Shown here one piece after another: positions 35,241 to 43,992 of a stretch of 64,000 bases of DNA. The notes under the pieces were generated by a model. That model saw only the letters and a list, made by a program, of their open reading frames with translations, did not search any database and had not been told where the DNA came from. The first letter of the stretch is position 1. Every line of letters starts with the position of its first letter. The DNA comes from Nonomuraea wenchangensis (GTDB taxonomy: Bacteria > Actinomycetota > Actinomycetes > Streptosporangiales > Streptosporangiaceae), in contig NZ_FOHX01000006.1 in NCBI RefSeq assembly GCF_900111685.1, positions 492,473-556,472 on the forward strand. Direction: 5' to 3'. Position numbers and translations under genes: made by a program.

Positions 35241-36557
35241 GTGAGGATCGCGAAGATCACAGCCACTACGGTCACCACGGCCGCCCTGGCCCTGGGCCTG
35301 GCCGCGTGTGGCTCCGGTGAGGCGCCCTCCTCCTCACCCAGCGCCGCGGCCTCCGCCAGCGGCCCCAAGTTCGCCGGCAAGACGCTGAGCGTCTGGCGCC
35401 TCGGCGACAGCAACCCGGCCGCGGCCAAGTACATGGAGGAGCTGAACGCCGAGTTCAAGCAGCAGACCGGCGCTGAGGTCAAGCTCGAGTGGATCCCGTG
35501 GCCGCAGGTCGCCGACAAGTTCGCGGCCGCCGCCACCGGCTCAGGCCCTGACGTGACCGAGATCGGCAACGACCAGGTCCCCATGTGGCAGAGCCAGGAC
35601 GCGCTCACCCCGATCACGGACATCGCCCGCGAGGGCGACCGCGCGCAGATCCCCGAGAACCTCTACGGCTACGAGACCGTGGACGGCGAGATCTACGCCG
35701 TGCCGTGGGGTGCCGGCGCCCGCGCCGTCCTCTACCGCAAGGACTGGTTCGAGGACCTCAAGATCGAGGTCCCGAAGACCTGGGACGAGCTCGTCGCCGC
35801 CGCCAAGAAGATCCAGAAGGAGAAGGGCGAGGGGGTGGACGGCTTCGCCTTCAACGGCGGCTCCGACGCCAACCACCTGCTGGCCGCGTTCGCCTGGTCC
35901 GAGGGCGGCGAGTTCGCCGTCAAGGAGGGCGACAAGTGGGTCGGCAAGCTCACCGAGCCCGGCTTCACCAAGGGCTTCGAGACCTACACCGGCCTGGTGA
36001 CGAGCGGCCTGTCCGGCAAGGCGAACCTCACGCTCAACACGGTCGACATCCGTAAGCGCTTCGCCAACAACAAGGTCGCGATGTACCTCACCGCGGGCTG
36101 GGACCTCCCCGGCATCGAGGAGGACTCGAAGGGCAAGCTGAAGAGCGACAAGCTCGCCTTCTTCCCGCTGCCCGCCAAGACCGGCGGCGTCGCCCCCTCC
36201 TTCTTCGGCGGCAACGACATCGCGCTGTGGGGCGGCACCAAGGAGGCCGACCTCGGCAAGGAGTACATCAAGCTGGCCACCAGCAAGACCTGGGCCGACC
36301 GCTACGCCAGCGAGGGCGGCCTGCTCCCGGTCTACCCGGACACCCTGGCCAAGCTTGAGGAGGACCCGGCGCAGGGCGCGTTCGCGCAGGCGTTCGCCAA
36401 GGCCCGCGCCTTCCCCGCCGACCCCAACTGGTCCGAGGCCGACGCCACCAAGATGGTGCTGCAGAACGCCGCGCGGGCCGTCATCGAGGGCAAGAAGGAC
36501 GCCGGCACCGCCCTCGCCGACGCCAACAAGGAACTCGAAGAGATCCTGAACCAGTGA
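35241..36557 (+). CDS. Sugar ABC transporter substrate-binding lipoprotein
   Basis: 438 aa from the GTG at 35241, preceded by AAGGGAG. The lipobox is GLAAC (Cys near 23), followed by a Ser/Ala-rich spacer. The fold is the family-1 solute-binding type (TLSVWRLGDSNPAAAKYMEE, GSGPDVTEIGNDQVPMW, DGEIYAVPWGAGARAVLYRK, each a fragment). The set of binding protein, two permeases and a GH3 enzyme resembles chitobiose/N-acetylglucosamine importers such as DasABC. The ATPase is missing, as usual for actinomycetes that share MsiK. Confidence 0.88.
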   Translation: MRIAKITATTVTTAALALGLAACGSGEAPSSSPSAAASASGPKFAGKTLSVWRLGDSNPAAAKYMEELNAEFKQQTGAEVKLEWIPWPQVADKFAAAATGSGPDVTEIGNDQVPMWQSQDALTPITDIAREGDRAQIPENLYGYETVDGEIYAVPWGAGARAVLYRKDWFEDLKIEVPKTWDELVAAAKKIQKEKGEGVDGFAFNGGSDANHLLAAFAWSEGGEFAVKEGDKWVGKLTEPGFTKGFETYTGLVTSGLSGKANLTLNTVDIRKRFANNKVAMYLTAGWDLPGIEEDSKGKLKSDKLAFFPLPAKTGGVAPSFFGGNDIALWGGTKEADLGKEYIKLATSKTWADRYASEGGLLPVYPDTLAKLEEDPAQGAFAQAFAKARAFPADPNWSEADATKMVLQNAARAVIEGKKDAGTALADANKELEEILNQ

Positions 36558-37573
36558 GCATGGCGAACCCGACTACGGTCGCCCGGGGCGGGGGCTCCTC
36601 CCCCTCCCCGGGTCACCGGCGCAGGAAGGAGAGCGGCCGCGCGCGGGCGAGCGGGCTGCCGGCGTGGAGCATCCCGTACGTGCTGCTCGTGCCCGGCCTG
36701 CTGGTGATCGCGGGGCTGCTGCTCTACCCGATGTTCCAGCTCGCGGTCATGGCCTTCCAGAAGGTGGGCCTGGCCCAGATCCGGGGCACCAGGCCGGCCG
36801 AGTGGGTGGGCCTGGAGAACTTCGAGAAGATCCTGTCCAACGACATCTTCTGGTCGGCGCTCCGCAACACCGTGGCCTTCGCCTTCGTCGCGGTCAGCCT
36901 CACGCTGATCGTCGGCACCGCCGTCGGGGTGCTCCTGCACCGGCTCGGCAGGAAGATGTCGCTGTTCGTGGTGATCGGGTGCATGTTCGCCTGGGCGGTG
37001 CCGCCGGTGGCGCAGGGCGTCATCTGGCGCTCGCTCTTCGACGCCGAGGCCGGCATCGTCAACTGGGCGCTCGACCTGCTGCCCAACTGGCTGGCCGCGC
37101 CGCCCGACGGGGCGCGGAGCTGGGTCGGCACCCCCTGGCTCACCGACACCCTGCCCCTCTACATCGCGCTGGTCTTCTGTGTGGTGTGGGCCGGCTTCCC
37201 GTTCATCGCGGTGTCGGTGCTGGCCGGGCTCAAGGGCATCCCCGCCGAGCTGTACGAGGCGGCCAGGGTCGACGGCTCGGGGCCGTGGCGCACCTTCACC
37301 AAGATCACCCTGCCGATGCTGAAGCCCGTCTTCGCCGTCCTGACGGTCCTGTCGATCATCTGGGACTTCAAGGTCTTCAGCCAGCTCTACACGCTGATGA
37401 ACGGGCACACCAACCGCGAGGGCTACAACCTGTCCATGTACGCGGTCGCCGAGGCGTTCAAGCCCCCGCAGAAGCTGGGCATGGGCGCGGCGATCTCCGT
37501 CGTCCTGACGATCATCCTGCTCGTCATCACCGTCGTGTACGTCAGGCAGATCGTGAAGCAGGAGGAGATGTGA
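36554..37573 (+). CDS. Sugar ABC transporter permease (MalF type)
   Basis: 339 aa. A basic, Ser/Gly-rich cytoplasmic start is followed by six predicted helices and the EAA loop (ELYEAARVDGSGPWRTFTKI). The GTG overlaps the stop of the binding-protein gene (GTGA), and an ATG two codons later is possible. It forms the membrane channel with the next gene. Confidence 0.88.
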   Translation: MSMANPTTVARGGGSSPSPGHRRRKESGRARASGLPAWSIPYVLLVPGLLVIAGLLLYPMFQLAVMAFQKVGLAQIRGTRPAEWVGLENFEKILSNDIFWSALRNTVAFAFVAVSLTLIVGTAVGVLLHRLGRKMSLFVVIGCMFAWAVPPVAQGVIWRSLFDAEAGIVNWALDLLPNWLAAPPDGARSWVGTPWLTDTLPLYIALVFCVVWAGFPFIAVSVLAGLKGIPAELYEAARVDGSGPWRTFTKITLPMLKPVFAVLTVLSIIWDFKVFSQLYTLMNGHTNREGYNLSMYAVAEAFKPPQKLGMGAAISVVLTIILLVITVVYVRQIVKQEEM

Positions 37574-38421
37574 CCCCCCTCGCCCGCAAGAGGCTCGGCA
37601 AGATCCTCCTCAACACGGCCGGTGTCCTGGTCTTCCTCTACGCCGTCTTCCCCGTCTACTGGATGGTGTCGACCGGCTTCAAGGAGAACGACCAGATCTT
37701 CACCACGGAGTTCGTGCCGTTCCCGACGCATTTCACCTTCGATCACTTCGCGCGGGTGCTGACCGAGGGCGTCGCGAACAACTCCATCTGGCTCTACATG
37801 CGCAACAGCGCCATCGTGGCGCTCGGGACGGTGCTCATCGGCTCGGCCTTCGCCCTGCTGTCGGCCACCGCCATCGCCCGCTTCCGCTTCAAGGGCCGCG
37901 GCATGTTCCTCGTCGTGCTGCTGGTCGTGCAGATGCTGCCGGCCGAGGGGCTGCTCATCCCGCTCTACATGATGGTCAAGCGGGTGGGGCTCGGCGACAA
38001 CTTCATCGGGCTGATCGTCACCCAGGTCGCGCTCACGCTGCCGTTCGGCGTGTGGATGCTCCGCACGTTCGTCGCGGCGGTCCCCAAGTCGCTGGAGGAG
38101 GCGGCCTGGATCGACGGCGCGGGGCGCATGCAGACCTTCTGGCGGGTGCTCTTCCCGTTGGTCGCGCCCGGTCTGGTGGCGACGAGCATCTTCTCGTTCA
38201 TCACCGCGTGGAACGACCTGGTCTTCGCCCTCTACCTGATGTCGCAGTCGGAGGGATACACGATGCCGGTCGCCCTGCAGTACTTCATCGGCCAGAAGGG
38301 CGTCGACTGGGGGGCGATCATGGCCGGATCCACCCTGATGACGATCCCGGTCGTCGTCTTCTTCCTGCTCGTGCAGCGCCGCATGGTCTCCGGCCTGGTC
38401 GCCGGGGCCGTCAAGGGCTGA
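37570..38421 (+). CDS. Sugar ABC transporter permease (MalG type)
   Basis: 283 aa, six predicted helices, with the EAA loop SLEEAAWIDGAGRMQTFWRV. The GTG start overlaps the previous stop (GTGA). The C-terminus QRRMVSGLVAGAVKG is typical of MalG-like subunits. A hairpin then separates it from the GH3 gene. Confidence 0.88.
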   Translation: MTPLARKRLGKILLNTAGVLVFLYAVFPVYWMVSTGFKENDQIFTTEFVPFPTHFTFDHFARVLTEGVANNSIWLYMRNSAIVALGTVLIGSAFALLSATAIARFRFKGRGMFLVVLLVVQMLPAEGLLIPLYMMVKRVGLGDNFIGLIVTQVALTLPFGVWMLRTFVAAVPKSLEEAAWIDGAGRMQTFWRVLFPLVAPGLVATSIFSFITAWNDLVFALYLMSQSEGYTMPVALQYFIGQKGVDWGAIMAGSTLMTIPVVVFFLLVQRRMVSGLVAGAVKG

Positions 38422-38435
38422 CGCGGCACCTTCCC

Positions 38436-38458
38436 GCACGGCGCCGCCGGCGCCGTGC
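38436..38458 (+). terminator. Hairpin between permease and GH3 genes
   Basis: Perfect 10-bp stem GCACGGCGCC / GGCGCCGTGC with a 3-base loop, 15 bp after the permease stop. It may be a partial terminator that sets the transporter-to-enzyme ratio, as no U-tract follows. Confidence 0.55.
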
Positions 38459-38492
38459 ACAACCCTGCCCATCTTCCACTTGATGAGGAGCC

Positions 38493-39935
38493 ATGAGTCA
38501 GAGTGATCGGGGGCTGCGCCGCCTGGCGGCCGGCACACTGCTCGTCGCCTTCCAGGGCACCGAGGCACCCGGCTGGGTGCTGCGCGAGCTGGAGCACGGC
38601 CTGGGCGGCGTGACGCTCTTCGGCTTCAACGTGGCCGACCACGGCCAGGTGAAGGAGCTGACCACCGCGCTGCGGGGAGCCGGTGAGCCCGTCATCTCGC
38701 TGGACGAGGAGGGCGGCGACGTCACGCGGCTCGCGTACCACGTCGGCAGCCCGTACCCGGGCAACGCGGCGCTGGGGGCGGTGGACGACCCCGGGCTGAC
38801 CCGCAGCGTCTACCGGGCCATCGCCGCCGAGCTGGCCTCCTGCGGCATCAACCTGGACATGGCCCCGAGCGCGGACGTCAACACCGAGGCCGACAACCCG
38901 GTGATCGGCACCCGCTCGTTCGGCGCGGACGCCGCCCTGGTGGCCCGGCACACCGTCGCCGCCGTGGAGGGCCTGCAGTCGCTGCGCGTGGCCGCCTGCG
39001 TCAAGCACTTCCCCGGCCACGGCGCCACCCGCGTGGACTCGCACCTGGCGATCCCGGTCGTGGACGTGGGCCTCGACGTGCTGCGCGAGCGGGAGCTCGC
39101 CCCGTTCCGCGCGGCCGTGGCGGCGGGGGCGAAGTCGGTGATGACCGCGCACGTCGCCGTGCCGGCCGTGACGGGCGACACGCCCGCCACGTTGTCCGGC
39201 GCGGCGCTGACCGGGCTCCTCAGGGGCGAGCTCGGTTTCGGCGGCGTCGTCATCACCGACGCCCTGGACATGCACGCCATCACCCGCAGCGTCGGCCTCG
39301 CCGGCGGCGCGGTGCTGACCCTTGAGGCCGGGGCCGACCTGCTCTGCCTCGGGCCGCTGCCCTCCTACGACGACGTCCAGGCGATCATCACGGAGATCGT
39401 CTCGGCGGTGCGCGAGGGCCGGCTGGCGGGCGAGCGACTGGAGGAGGCCGCGGCGCGGGTGGCCGCGCTGCGGGAGTGGTTCGGCGGGGACCGCGAGGTG
39501 CCGGCCGAGCGCAACGTCGTGGGCCTGCACGCCGCCCGCCGCGCCGTACGGCTGAGCGGCGTCCCGGAGCCCCTGGTCGAGCCTCTGGTGGTCGAGGTGG
39601 ACACCCCGCCGACGATCGCCGTGGGCGACGTGCCGTGGGGCGTGGGGCCGTGGCTGCCCGAGGCGGAGGTCGTCCGCGTCGAGCCGTCGGCCGCCGACGC
39701 GTCCGCGCTGCTGGCCAAGGCCGCCGGACGGTCCCTGGTCGTCGTGGTCAAGGACGCCCACCGCCACCCCGCCAGCCGGGACCTCGTCTCGGCGCTGGTG
39801 GCGGCCCGGCCGGACACGACCGTCATCGAGATGGGGCTGCCGGTGTGGCGGCCGGACAGCGCCGCCTACATCGCGACGTACGGGGCCGCCCGCGCCAACG
39901 CCCAAGCGGCCGTGGAGCTGCTCAAGACCGCCTGA
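38493..39935 (+). CDS. Glycoside hydrolase family 3, beta-N-acetylhexosaminidase-like
   Basis: 480 aa with a GAGGAG ribosome site. The NagZ-type motif KHFPGHGATRVDSH is present, with the acid/base Asp-His pair, and the nucleophile Asp in VVITDALDMHAI. No signal peptide, so it acts in the cytoplasm. The C-terminal 130 residues form an additional domain as in two-domain NagZ. Placed after a sugar importer, it probably cleaves imported chito-oligosaccharides or muropeptides to GlcNAc. Whether it hydrolyses or phosphorolyses is not visible. Confidence 0.87.
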   Translation: MSQSDRGLRRLAAGTLLVAFQGTEAPGWVLRELEHGLGGVTLFGFNVADHGQVKELTTALRGAGEPVISLDEEGGDVTRLAYHVGSPYPGNAALGAVDDPGLTRSVYRAIAAELASCGINLDMAPSADVNTEADNPVIGTRSFGADAALVARHTVAAVEGLQSLRVAACVKHFPGHGATRVDSHLAIPVVDVGLDVLRERELAPFRAAVAAGAKSVMTAHVAVPAVTGDTPATLSGAALTGLLRGELGFGGVVITDALDMHAITRSVGLAGGAVLTLEAGADLLCLGPLPSYDDVQAIITEIVSAVREGRLAGERLEEAAARVAALREWFGGDREVPAERNVVGLHAARRAVRLSGVPEPLVEPLVVEVDTPPTIAVGDVPWGVGPWLPEAEVVRVEPSAADASALLAKAAGRSLVVVVKDAHRHPASRDLVSALVAARPDTTVIEMGLPVWRPDSAAYIATYGAARANAQAAVELLKTA

Positions 39936-39951
39936 CTCCAAGGACGGCCGC

Positions 39952-41133
39952 TCAGGGGGCCAGGAGCTCCTCGCGGGCCTGGTCGAGCGCGGCGAGCACG
40001 GCGCCGCGCAGCACCGGGTTGCGCTCGTTGACCGTGGTGGTGCCGACCTGGGGCCGGACCGGGCAGATCCGGGCCACGGCCTCCTCCACCCGCGACGCCA
40101 GGGCGTGGCCGCCCGCCCGCCCCACCTCCCCGGCCAGCACCACGAGGCCGGGGTCGAGGATCACGCACACGGCGGCCACGCCGAGCGCGAGCCGCTGGGC
40201 GATCTCGTCGAGCAGCGGCTCGCCCCGCTCGCCCGCGGCCATCGCGACGCTCACGCACTCGCCGGCGCTGCTGGCCGCGAAGCCGTAGCCCTGGGCCAGC
40301 TCGGCCACCGCCTCGGCGCTGACCAGCGACTGCAGGCCGCCCGCCAGCGACGGCAGCCGCCCCGGCTCGCTACGGATGTCCTCAGGCAGCGGCACCCCGG
40401 GCACCGGCAGGTAGCCGATCTCGCCCGCGCTGCCGGAACGCCCCCGGTGCAGCCGGCCGCCGAGCATGACCGCCAGGCCGAGGCCGCGGCTGGCCCACAG
40501 CAGCACGAAGTCGTCCACGCCCTGGGCGGCACCGTCGGCGCGCTCGGCGATGGCGGCGAGGTTGACGTCGTTCTCGATCGTCACCTCGCGCCGCAGGTCG
40601 CCGGCGAGCGCCCCGTGGATGCCCTCGTGCCAGCCGGGCAGGTCGAAGGAGAAACGCACGTCGCCGCTGCGCGGATCGACCACGCCGGGGGTGCCGATCA
40701 CCACGCCGCGCAGCCTGCTCAGCCCCACCTTGGCGCCGCGACAGGCCTTGACGATGGCCTCGTGCACGGCGGCGACCGGGTCCTCGTGGCCCTTCGGATC
40801 GACGGTGATCTCGGCGATCGTGTGGCCGTGGATGTCGGCGACGGCCGAGGAGATGCGTTCGGGGCCGACCTCCAGGCCGGCGACGTACGCGCTGGAGGCG
40901 ATCACCGAGTAGAGGGCCGCGTTGGGCCCCCGCCCGCCGGCCTGGGTGCCGACGACCTCGACCAGGCCGCGCTCCTCCAGCCTGGACAGCGTCTGCGAGG
41001 CCGTGACCTTGGACAGGCCGGTCAGGTCGCCGATCTGGCCGCGGGTCATGGGACCGGTGGCCAGCAGCAGTTCGAGCGCGGCCCGGTCGTTGATCTCCCT
41101 CAGCAGCCTGGGCACACCCGGGCGTCGCTCCAC
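39952..41133 (-). CDS. ROK-family transcriptional repressor (2), paralogue of the one at 33955
   Basis: 393 aa from the GTG at 41133, which aligns with the first protein's ATG; GTGs at 41136 and 41160 are alternatives. Winged helix (MTRGQIGDLTGLSKVTASQT) plus ROK domain with VVIGTPGVVDP and IENDVNLAAI. The zinc cysteine motif is again absent. It shares long blocks with the first ROK protein (RPGVPRLLR, NDRAALELLL, RLEERGLVEVVG). It is convergent with the GH3 gene, 16 bp away, so the sugar operon is bracketed by two related repressors. Confidence 0.9.
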   Translation of the reverse strand: MERRPGVPRLLREINDRAALELLLATGPMTRGQIGDLTGLSKVTASQTLSRLEERGLVEVVGTQAGGRGPNAALYSVIASSAYVAGLEVGPERISSAVADIHGHTIAEITVDPKGHEDPVAAVHEAIVKACRGAKVGLSRLRGVVIGTPGVVDPRSGDVRFSFDLPGWHEGIHGALAGDLRREVTIENDVNLAAIAERADGAAQGVDDFVLLWASRGLGLAVMLGGRLHRGRSGSAGEIGYLPVPGVPLPEDIRSEPGRLPSLAGGLQSLVSAEAVAELAQGYGFAASSAGECVSVAMAAGERGEPLLDEIAQRLALGVAAVCVILDPGLVVLAGEVGRAGGHALASRVEEAVARICPVRPQVGTTTVNERNPVLRGAVLAALDQAREELLAP

Positions 41134-41364
41134 CACACTGAATCCCCACCGTCGGTCCACTGCGAATCGGTCCCCTGCGAAATCGCAAAGATTGTTGGAA
41201 GTTTAGCGCTCGTGTTCCCGAGAGACGTCGCAGGTGAACGCGAGATTTCTTCATGATCACCGTATCGGAGGGCCCTGCGCGGGACGGCTCCGGGCTCCGG
41301 ATCACTTGCCCCATCTGGCGACCGTGCGGCTAACCAGTGTTGACCAGGAGGGATAATCGAGAAC

Positions 41365-41814
41365 ATGCGCCTCTCCGCTCGTGTCGACTACGCCCTCCGA
41401 GCCGCCGCCGAACTCGCCGCCGCGGGTGCCGGCCCGACCACCGTGGGCGAGCTCGCCAAGGAACAGGACATGCCTCCCAAATACCTGGAGAACATCCTGC
41501 TCCAGATGCGCCGCGCCGGGCTGGTCCGCGGGCAGCGAGGCCCCGAGGGCGGCTACGTCCTGGCCCGGCCCGCCGGCGAGATCTCCCTCGCCGACGTGAT
41601 CCGGGCGGTGGACGGCCCGCTCGCCAACGTACGCGGCGAGCGGCCCGAGCACGTCGGCTACCGGGGGCCGGCCGAGTCGCTGCAGCAGGTGTGGATCGCG
41701 CTGCGCGCCACCGAGCGCGCGATCCTGGAGGAGGTCACGCTGGAGCAGGTCGCCGCCGGCACGCTGCCCGACCGCGTCCGCCAGCTCGCCGCCGACCCCG
41801 CCGCCTGGGACTGA
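41365..41814 (+). CDS. Rrf2-family transcriptional regulator
   Basis: 149 aa. Winged-helix start MRLSARVDYALRAAAELA, recognition helix region MPPKYLENILLQMRRAGLV, wing GQRGPEGGYVLARP, and a dimerisation helix after it. IscR/NsrR-type Rrf2 proteins bind an iron-sulfur cluster through three cysteines; this protein has no cysteine at all, so it cannot hold one that way. It may sense something else. GGAGGG lies 12 bases before the ATG. Its targets are not evident from neighbours. Confidence 0.88.
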   Translation: MRLSARVDYALRAAAELAAAGAGPTTVGELAKEQDMPPKYLENILLQMRRAGLVRGQRGPEGGYVLARPAGEISLADVIRAVDGPLANVRGERPEHVGYRGPAESLQQVWIALRATERAILEEVTLEQVAAGTLPDRVRQLAADPAAWD

Positions 41815-41823
41815 CCTCCCGGC

Positions 41824-42065
41824 TCAGCGCCTGGTGCACCAGAGCACGACGTCCTCGATCTCGTCGGCGGGCCCCTCCGCCAAAGTCCGTTGAACCCGCC
41901 GCCCTCGGGCAGCCGCGTCTCACCCCTCGCCGCGCCGCTCCGGACGTCCCAGTAGCACACGCGGCCCGTCCGCTTCGGGCAGGTCGTGGCGAAGACCGTA
42001 CGGGCCGCCCCGTCAGGGAACACCGTTGGCGCGACGTCCGCGGCCGAGCCGCCGGGAACGGGTTC
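41824..42065 (-). pseudogene. Frameshifted 3' remnant of an unidentified gene
   Basis: Between rrf2 and nei, the minus strand reads protein-like in one frame (TVFATTCPKRTGRVCYWDVR) and then, after a shift in the G-rich stretch near 41910, in another frame (TLAEGPADEIEDVVLWCTRR) ending at a stop at 41824. A TAG in the first frame lies at 42066-42068. No family is recognised. It looks like the tail of a decayed gene with one indel; a real sequencing error or programmed shift is possible but less likely. Confidence 0.4.
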
Positions 42066-42078
42066 CTAGACTGGAAGG

Positions 42079-42858
42079 ATGCCCGAGGGAGACGCCGTCC
42101 ACCGCACGGCCGCCCGCCTGCGTTCCGCGCTCGACGGACGGGTGCTCACGAGGTCCGACTTCCGAGTGCCGAGGCACGCCACCGCGGACCTGACCGGCCG
42201 CGAGGTGCTGACCACGCTCTCGCGCGGCAAGCACCTGCTCACCCGCGTCGAGGGCGGCCTGACCGTGCACACGCACCTGCGGATGGACGGGAGCTGGCGC
42301 ATCGTCGCGCCGGGGGCCCGGGTGCCGCCCGGCGACCAGGTGCGGCTGATCCTGGCCAACCGGGACTGCACGGCGCTCGGCCGCAAGCTGGGGATGGTGG
42401 ACCTCGTACGGACGGAGGACGAGGCGCGGCTGGTCGGCCACCTGGGGCCGGATCTGCTCGGGCCGGACTGGGACCCGGACGAGGCCGTGCGGAGGCTGCG
42501 CGAGGCGCCCGACAGGACCATCGGGGAGGCGCTGCTCGACCAGCGCAACCTGGCGGGGATCGGCACGATCTATCGCGCCGAGACCTTGTTCCTGCGGGGG
42601 ATCTGGCCGTGGAGGAAGGTCGGGGAGATCGAGGACCTGAGCGGGCTCGTGTCGTTGGCACAGCGCCTGCTGGCGGCCAATCTCGAACATGCGGGCACGG
42701 TGACCACAGGTGATCGCCGCCCGTCGAACGCGACGTGGGTCTACGGCAGGGCAGGAAGACCCTGTCGCCGATGCGGCACCCGCATCAGCCGAGGGGAGAT
42801 GGGATCGCAGCCACAGGAACGGCTGATCCTGTGGTGTGCGGGCTGCCAGCCTCGTTAG
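42079..42858 (+). CDS. nei: Fpg/Nei-family DNA glycosylase (endonuclease VIII type)
   Basis: 259 aa. It starts MPEGD, so after Met removal the catalytic Pro1 and Glu2 are exposed. The H2TH region is around RTIGEALLDQRNLAGIGTIY. A complete C4 zinc finger, CRRCGT...CAGC, ends the protein. The PEGD start and lack of the Fpg-specific pattern favour the Nei2 subgroup, which excises oxidised pyrimidines. The GGAAGG touches the ATG, so the transcript may be weakly or leaderlessly translated. It ends 4 bases into the convergent clgR gene. Confidence 0.9.
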   Translation: MPEGDAVHRTAARLRSALDGRVLTRSDFRVPRHATADLTGREVLTTLSRGKHLLTRVEGGLTVHTHLRMDGSWRIVAPGARVPPGDQVRLILANRDCTALGRKLGMVDLVRTEDEARLVGHLGPDLLGPDWDPDEAVRRLREAPDRTIGEALLDQRNLAGIGTIYRAETLFLRGIWPWRKVGEIEDLSGLVSLAQRLLAANLEHAGTVTTGDRRPSNATWVYGRAGRPCRRCGTRISRGEMGSQPQERLILWCAGCQPR

Positions 42859-43211
42859 GCAGCCACCATGTCCTTGACTTCGGGGAACACGGAATCGGAG
42901 ATCGATCCGGGAACCGTCTCCGCGAGAGGCAGTCGCTCGTGCTCGGGAACATCGGCGAGCACGGGAGCAGCCTGGAGCTCGGCCAGCGCGAACTGGTCGG
43001 ACACCTCACGCAGCACCTGCGAGAGTGGCACTCCGAGCGCACCGCAGATCGACGCGAGCAGCTCCGACGAAGCCTCTTTCTGCCCCCGCTCCACCTCGGA
43101 CAGATAGCCGAGCGATACACGGGCCAGCGTGGAAACCTCGCGAAGCGTGCGTCCCTGGCGCACGCGCAACCGCCTCAGCACATCGCCGAGCAGCTGACGC
43201 AGCAGAATCAT
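42855..43211 (-). CDS. clgR: ClgR-type XRE transcriptional activator
   Basis: 118 aa from the ATG at 43211, six bases after GGAG; the long in-frame extension to 43421 is low-complexity. An XRE helix-turn-helix is clear (LLGDVLRRLRVRQGRTLREV, then VSLGYLSEVERGQKEASSE). ClgR activates clp protease genes in actinobacteria and is itself degraded by ClpP. The protein ends in Val-Ala-Ala, a typical ClpXP-type degron end, which fits conditional turnover. Its position beside cinA and pgsA is the conserved one. Confidence 0.9.
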   Translation of the reverse strand: MILLRQLLGDVLRRLRVRQGRTLREVSTLARVSLGYLSEVERGQKEASSELLASICGALGVPLSQVLREVSDQFALAELQAAPVLADVPEHERLPLAETVPGSISDSVFPEVKDMVAA

Positions 43212-43497
43212 CTGTCGCTCCCTCCCCGGCGCGGATGTCTTCACCACGCCCCGCGCGATCGGATCGTGCCGCACATTGGTCTTCTTCGCTTCGTACATAC
43301 TCCTCGCCGTCATTACCGGGCGTCGCCGCCCCTTGCTCGCCGCTTGTGCCTCGCCGCGCGACTCATCGGGCCCGCCTGCCGGGCGCTCGGTGCTTGCAGT
43401 TGGCTCACGGACCTCACTCACAGTCCCACCGTACCCGTATCCACCGACACCGCGTCAGACCGCGTAAGGCATGTTCGCTCGGGACGTAACACGGTAA

Positions 43498-43986
43498 TCA
43501 TCCGGAATGTTCCCCTATGTTCGCCTGTAGCACACTTGAGAGGAGATCAACTGCCTCGTGCACCGTCTCTACCCTTATACGTTCGCGTGACCCCTCAAGT
43601 CTCAACTCCCGCCCCCAAACCTGCCCGCCGGGGCCGGAGACGGCCACGAACACGGTGCCGACGGGCCTGCCGTCCTGCGGCTCCGGGCCGGCCACCCCGG
43701 TCACGGCCATCCCGTAGCGGGCCCCGCACACCCGCGCCACGCCCCGCGCCATGGCCGCCGCCACCTCGGGATGCACGGCCCCCTCACGCTCCAGCAGCTC
43801 GCCCGGCACGCCCAGCAGGTCGCGCTTGAGCTCGGTGGCGTAGGAGATCACCCCGCCCCGGAAGACCCGCGACGCCCCGGGCACCGCCGTGACGGTCGCC
43901 CCGATCAGCCCCCCGGTCAGCGACTCGGCCACCGCCAGCGTCGCCCCCTGCCGCTCCAGCAGCGCCAGCGCACCCGCCACATCCAT
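43498..43986 (-). CDS. cinA: Nicotinamide-nucleotide amidase, CinA C-terminal domain
   Basis: 162 aa. Only the CinA C-terminal (PncC) domain is present: TLAVAESLTGGLIGATVTAVPG (fragment), FRGGVISYATELKRDLLGV and AVTGVAGPEPQDGRPVGTV. It deamidates NMN in pyridine-nucleotide recycling. It lies 6 bp after the pgsA stop on the same strand, so it is in one transcript with rimO and pgsA. The 286-bp gap before clgR should hold the clgR promoter; possible ClgR-like GTTCGC half-sites occur near 43470 and 43525. Confidence 0.93.
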   Translation of the reverse strand: MDVAGALALLERQGATLAVAESLTGGLIGATVTAVPGASRVFRGGVISYATELKRDLLGVPGELLEREGAVHPEVAAAMARGVARVCGARYGMAVTGVAGPEPQDGRPVGTVFVAVSGPGGQVWGRELRLEGSRERIRVETVHEAVDLLSSVLQANIGEHSG

Positions 43987-43992
43987 CGTCGA

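Noticed and set aside
43212..43421. Extended ClgR N-terminus
   Set aside because: The extension is low-complexity, while the ATG at 43211 has an ideal ribosome site and matches usual ClgR length.
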